Shown piece by piece: positions 30,053 through 31,049 of a DNA stretch of 31,049 nucleotides. The position numbers and the translations under genes were made by a program. Source of the stretch: a virus; IMG/VR virus record IMGVR_UViG_3300042301_001934, positions 1 to 31,049 of that record. One strand, given 5' to 3'. Numbering within the stretch: position 1 is the stretch's first letter; every line of letters starts with the position of its first letter. The notes beneath the pieces were generated by a model, which worked only from the letters and a program-made list of their open reading frames with translations, did not search any database and was not told where the DNA came from.

Positions 30053-30074
30053 GTCAAAGGGGTTGCTAGTATCT

Positions 30075-30920
30075 TTACCCTGTAACTTGGGCCATTTTAG
30101 CTGCTAAGCCAGTGGCACCAATTGCAGGTGGTGTATTTATTTTTTGTGTTTCCGTCGGTATTGTTTTACGTTCAGTACCTTCAGATTTTTTTGCTAATCC
30201 GTATTCTTCAACTAAGTCACCAACTAATCCTTCGAAAGTTTGCAAAGTAGTATCGTTCTTTTTTAATGGTTCATCTTTTAAAGCATCGAATAAAGCAATG
30301 TTACCATCCTCTTTAAGTCTTAATTGTGCTTTTTTAGATAATTGACCCATGATTAATTCAGCAGCCTTTTGAACTGGTATAGAAGTTTTGCCATCTAGTA
30401 CCTTAAGGATTTGCTCGTTGAGTTTACCATCTAACTTAAACTTGTTTATAGCTTCTTCGTATTGATTTTTGTACTTAGTTTCAAGTTCAGGTATTTGGCT
30501 TTCAAATTCAGATATTTTACCATTGGCAATATCCAACATTGCTTGTAGTTCCGTTTCAGTTGAACCACTTTTCTTTGAGGCTTTTTCTTTCAACAATTCA
30601 ATTGCTACGTCATAAGTTTTACCTTCGTTTTCAGGGTTATTTAAAACGTCTTCAACTTCTTTATTAGTCAAAGGTGTTCCAAATGCTTTGTTAGCTTTTA
30701 GTAACGCCTCTTTCAAATATTTACCCTTCAATGATTTACGCTCATCATTAAACTTTCCGTTTAATTCACTTTCGATAAACGGCTTAGCATAGCTTTGAGA
30801 AGCCTTTAATACGCTATCAATTATTTCAATGTTATCATCATCAGCAAGTAATTGAGCGACTACATTTTCAGCGTCTTGTACGCCTAAAGATTCTAAAAGT
30901 TTTTCTAATTTTTTTGACAT
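30075..30920 (-). CDS. Capsid scaffold-like protein
   Basis: 281 residues, almost entirely helical and charged (KLEKLLESLGVQDAENVVAQ; long coiled coil around ELQAMLDIANGKISEFESQI), with a Pro/Thr-rich linker and an Ala-rich C-terminus (TPPAIGATGLAAKMAQVTG). This is the pattern of internal scaffolding proteins. It stands immediately upstream of the capsid gene, the standard place for a scaffold. The cleavage or release mechanism is not apparent. Confidence 0.8.
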   Translation of the reverse strand: MSKKLEKLLESLGVQDAENVVAQLLADDDNIEIIDSVLKASQSYAKPFIESELNGKFNDERKSLKGKYLKEALLKANKAFGTPLTNKEVEDVLNNPENEGKTYDVAIELLKEKASKKSGSTETELQAMLDIANGKISEFESQIPELETKYKNQYEEAINKFKLDGKLNEQILKVLDGKTSIPVQKAAELIMGQLSKKAQLRLKEDGNIALFDALKDEPLKKNDTTLQTFEGLVGDLVEEYGLAKKSEGTERKTIPTETQKINTPPAIGATGLAAKMAQVTG

Positions 30921-31007
30921 ATATTTATTTTACAAGGTTACTATATTATCTTCCACACGTACTACATCCTCTAGTCGGTGTACTTTGTCTGTTTCCAAAA
31001 AAGGAAA

Positions 31008-31049
31008 CTATTTTTTTTTAGTGGCTATAATTTCCCATTTTGATTCAGG
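31008..31049 (-). CDS. 3' end of an upstream structural gene (partial)
   Basis: The frame entering from the right edge ends PESKWEIIATKKK followed by TAG. It lies upstream of the scaffold gene, where a portal or head-maturation gene is usual, but too little is present to identify it. The last codons are nine consecutive A followed by a hairpin GTTTCC / GGAAAC (31009-30992), which could also allow frame slippage. Confidence 0.45.
   Translation of the reverse strand, partial: PESKWEIIATKKK

Noticed and set aside
30992-31020. Plus-strand terminator (GTTTCC-AAAAAA-GGAAAC followed by T9)
   Set aside because: No plus-strand promoter or gene is seen to its left; the element is more likely incidental to the A-run and hairpin of the minus-strand gene.
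1-31049. CRISPR arrays, rRNA, insertion sequences, integrase or transposase genes
   Set aside because: Looked for regularly spaced repeats, conserved RNA segments and recombinase motifs on both strands; none was seen.

Overview
The window is a 31-kb piece of a tailed double-stranded DNA phage or prophage (class Caudoviricetes) with long-tailed siphovirus gene content. It most likely infects a member of the Bacteroidota. The DNA is AT-rich. Start codons lack clear Shine-Dalgarno sequences. Promoters match the Bacteroidota form TTTG-N19/20-TAnnTTTG. The replication protein is a BT4734/VirE-type primase-helicase, common in that phylum. Almost every gene lies on the minus strand, packed with 1-14 nt overlaps; one short gene lies on the plus strand. 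No tyrosine or serine integrase is visible, so lifestyle cannot be decided here.

Layout in the direction of transcription (high to low coordinates). 31.0-25.5 kb: end of an upstream gene, scaffold-like protein, major capsid protein, a terminator, then head-completion and cysteine-rich structural proteins. 25.5-22.9 kb: an Ig-like adhesin or decoration protein and small membrane proteins that look like a lysis set (two spanin-like proteins and a holin). 22.8-21.3 kb: metallophosphoesterase and two small genes. 21.26-20.57 kb: no minus-strand gene; structured-RNA candidates, terminators, divergent promoters, repeats and the one plus-strand gene. 20.5-19.6 kb: a short operon ending in an M15 peptidase (endolysin candidate) and a terminator. 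19.6-17.4 kb: a small HTH gene and two DNA methyltransferase genes, whose borders have the geometry of integron cassettes (attC-like sites without an integrase). 17.2-10.1 kb: Rad52-like annealing protein, YqaJ-type nuclease, SSB-like protein, SF2 helicase and primase-helicase, followed by an iteron-like, AT-rich segment that may be an origin. 9.9-7.4 kb: VRR-NUC nuclease, Mom-like DNA-modification enzyme, small DNA-binding proteins. 7.2-1 kb: small and large terminase, tail-assembly chaperone pair with a frameshift site, a lipoprotein moron, tape measure protein and tail-tip proteins.

A working picture: host-type promoters drive separate operons; the phage makes its own initiation and recombination proteins; three DNA-modifying enzymes (Mom-like and two methyltransferases) all end in a sliding-clamp-binding type peptide (QANLF, QTSLF, QTRLW), so modification may be coupled to replication. 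The most unusual points are the cassette-like methyltransferase array, the shared clamp motif, at least four promoters placed exactly 4 nt before an ATG (leaderless mRNAs), and several promoter-plus-terminator units predicting small RNAs. All functions are read from sequence patterns without database searches. Several genes of 46-59 codons were found by reading the gaps by eye.
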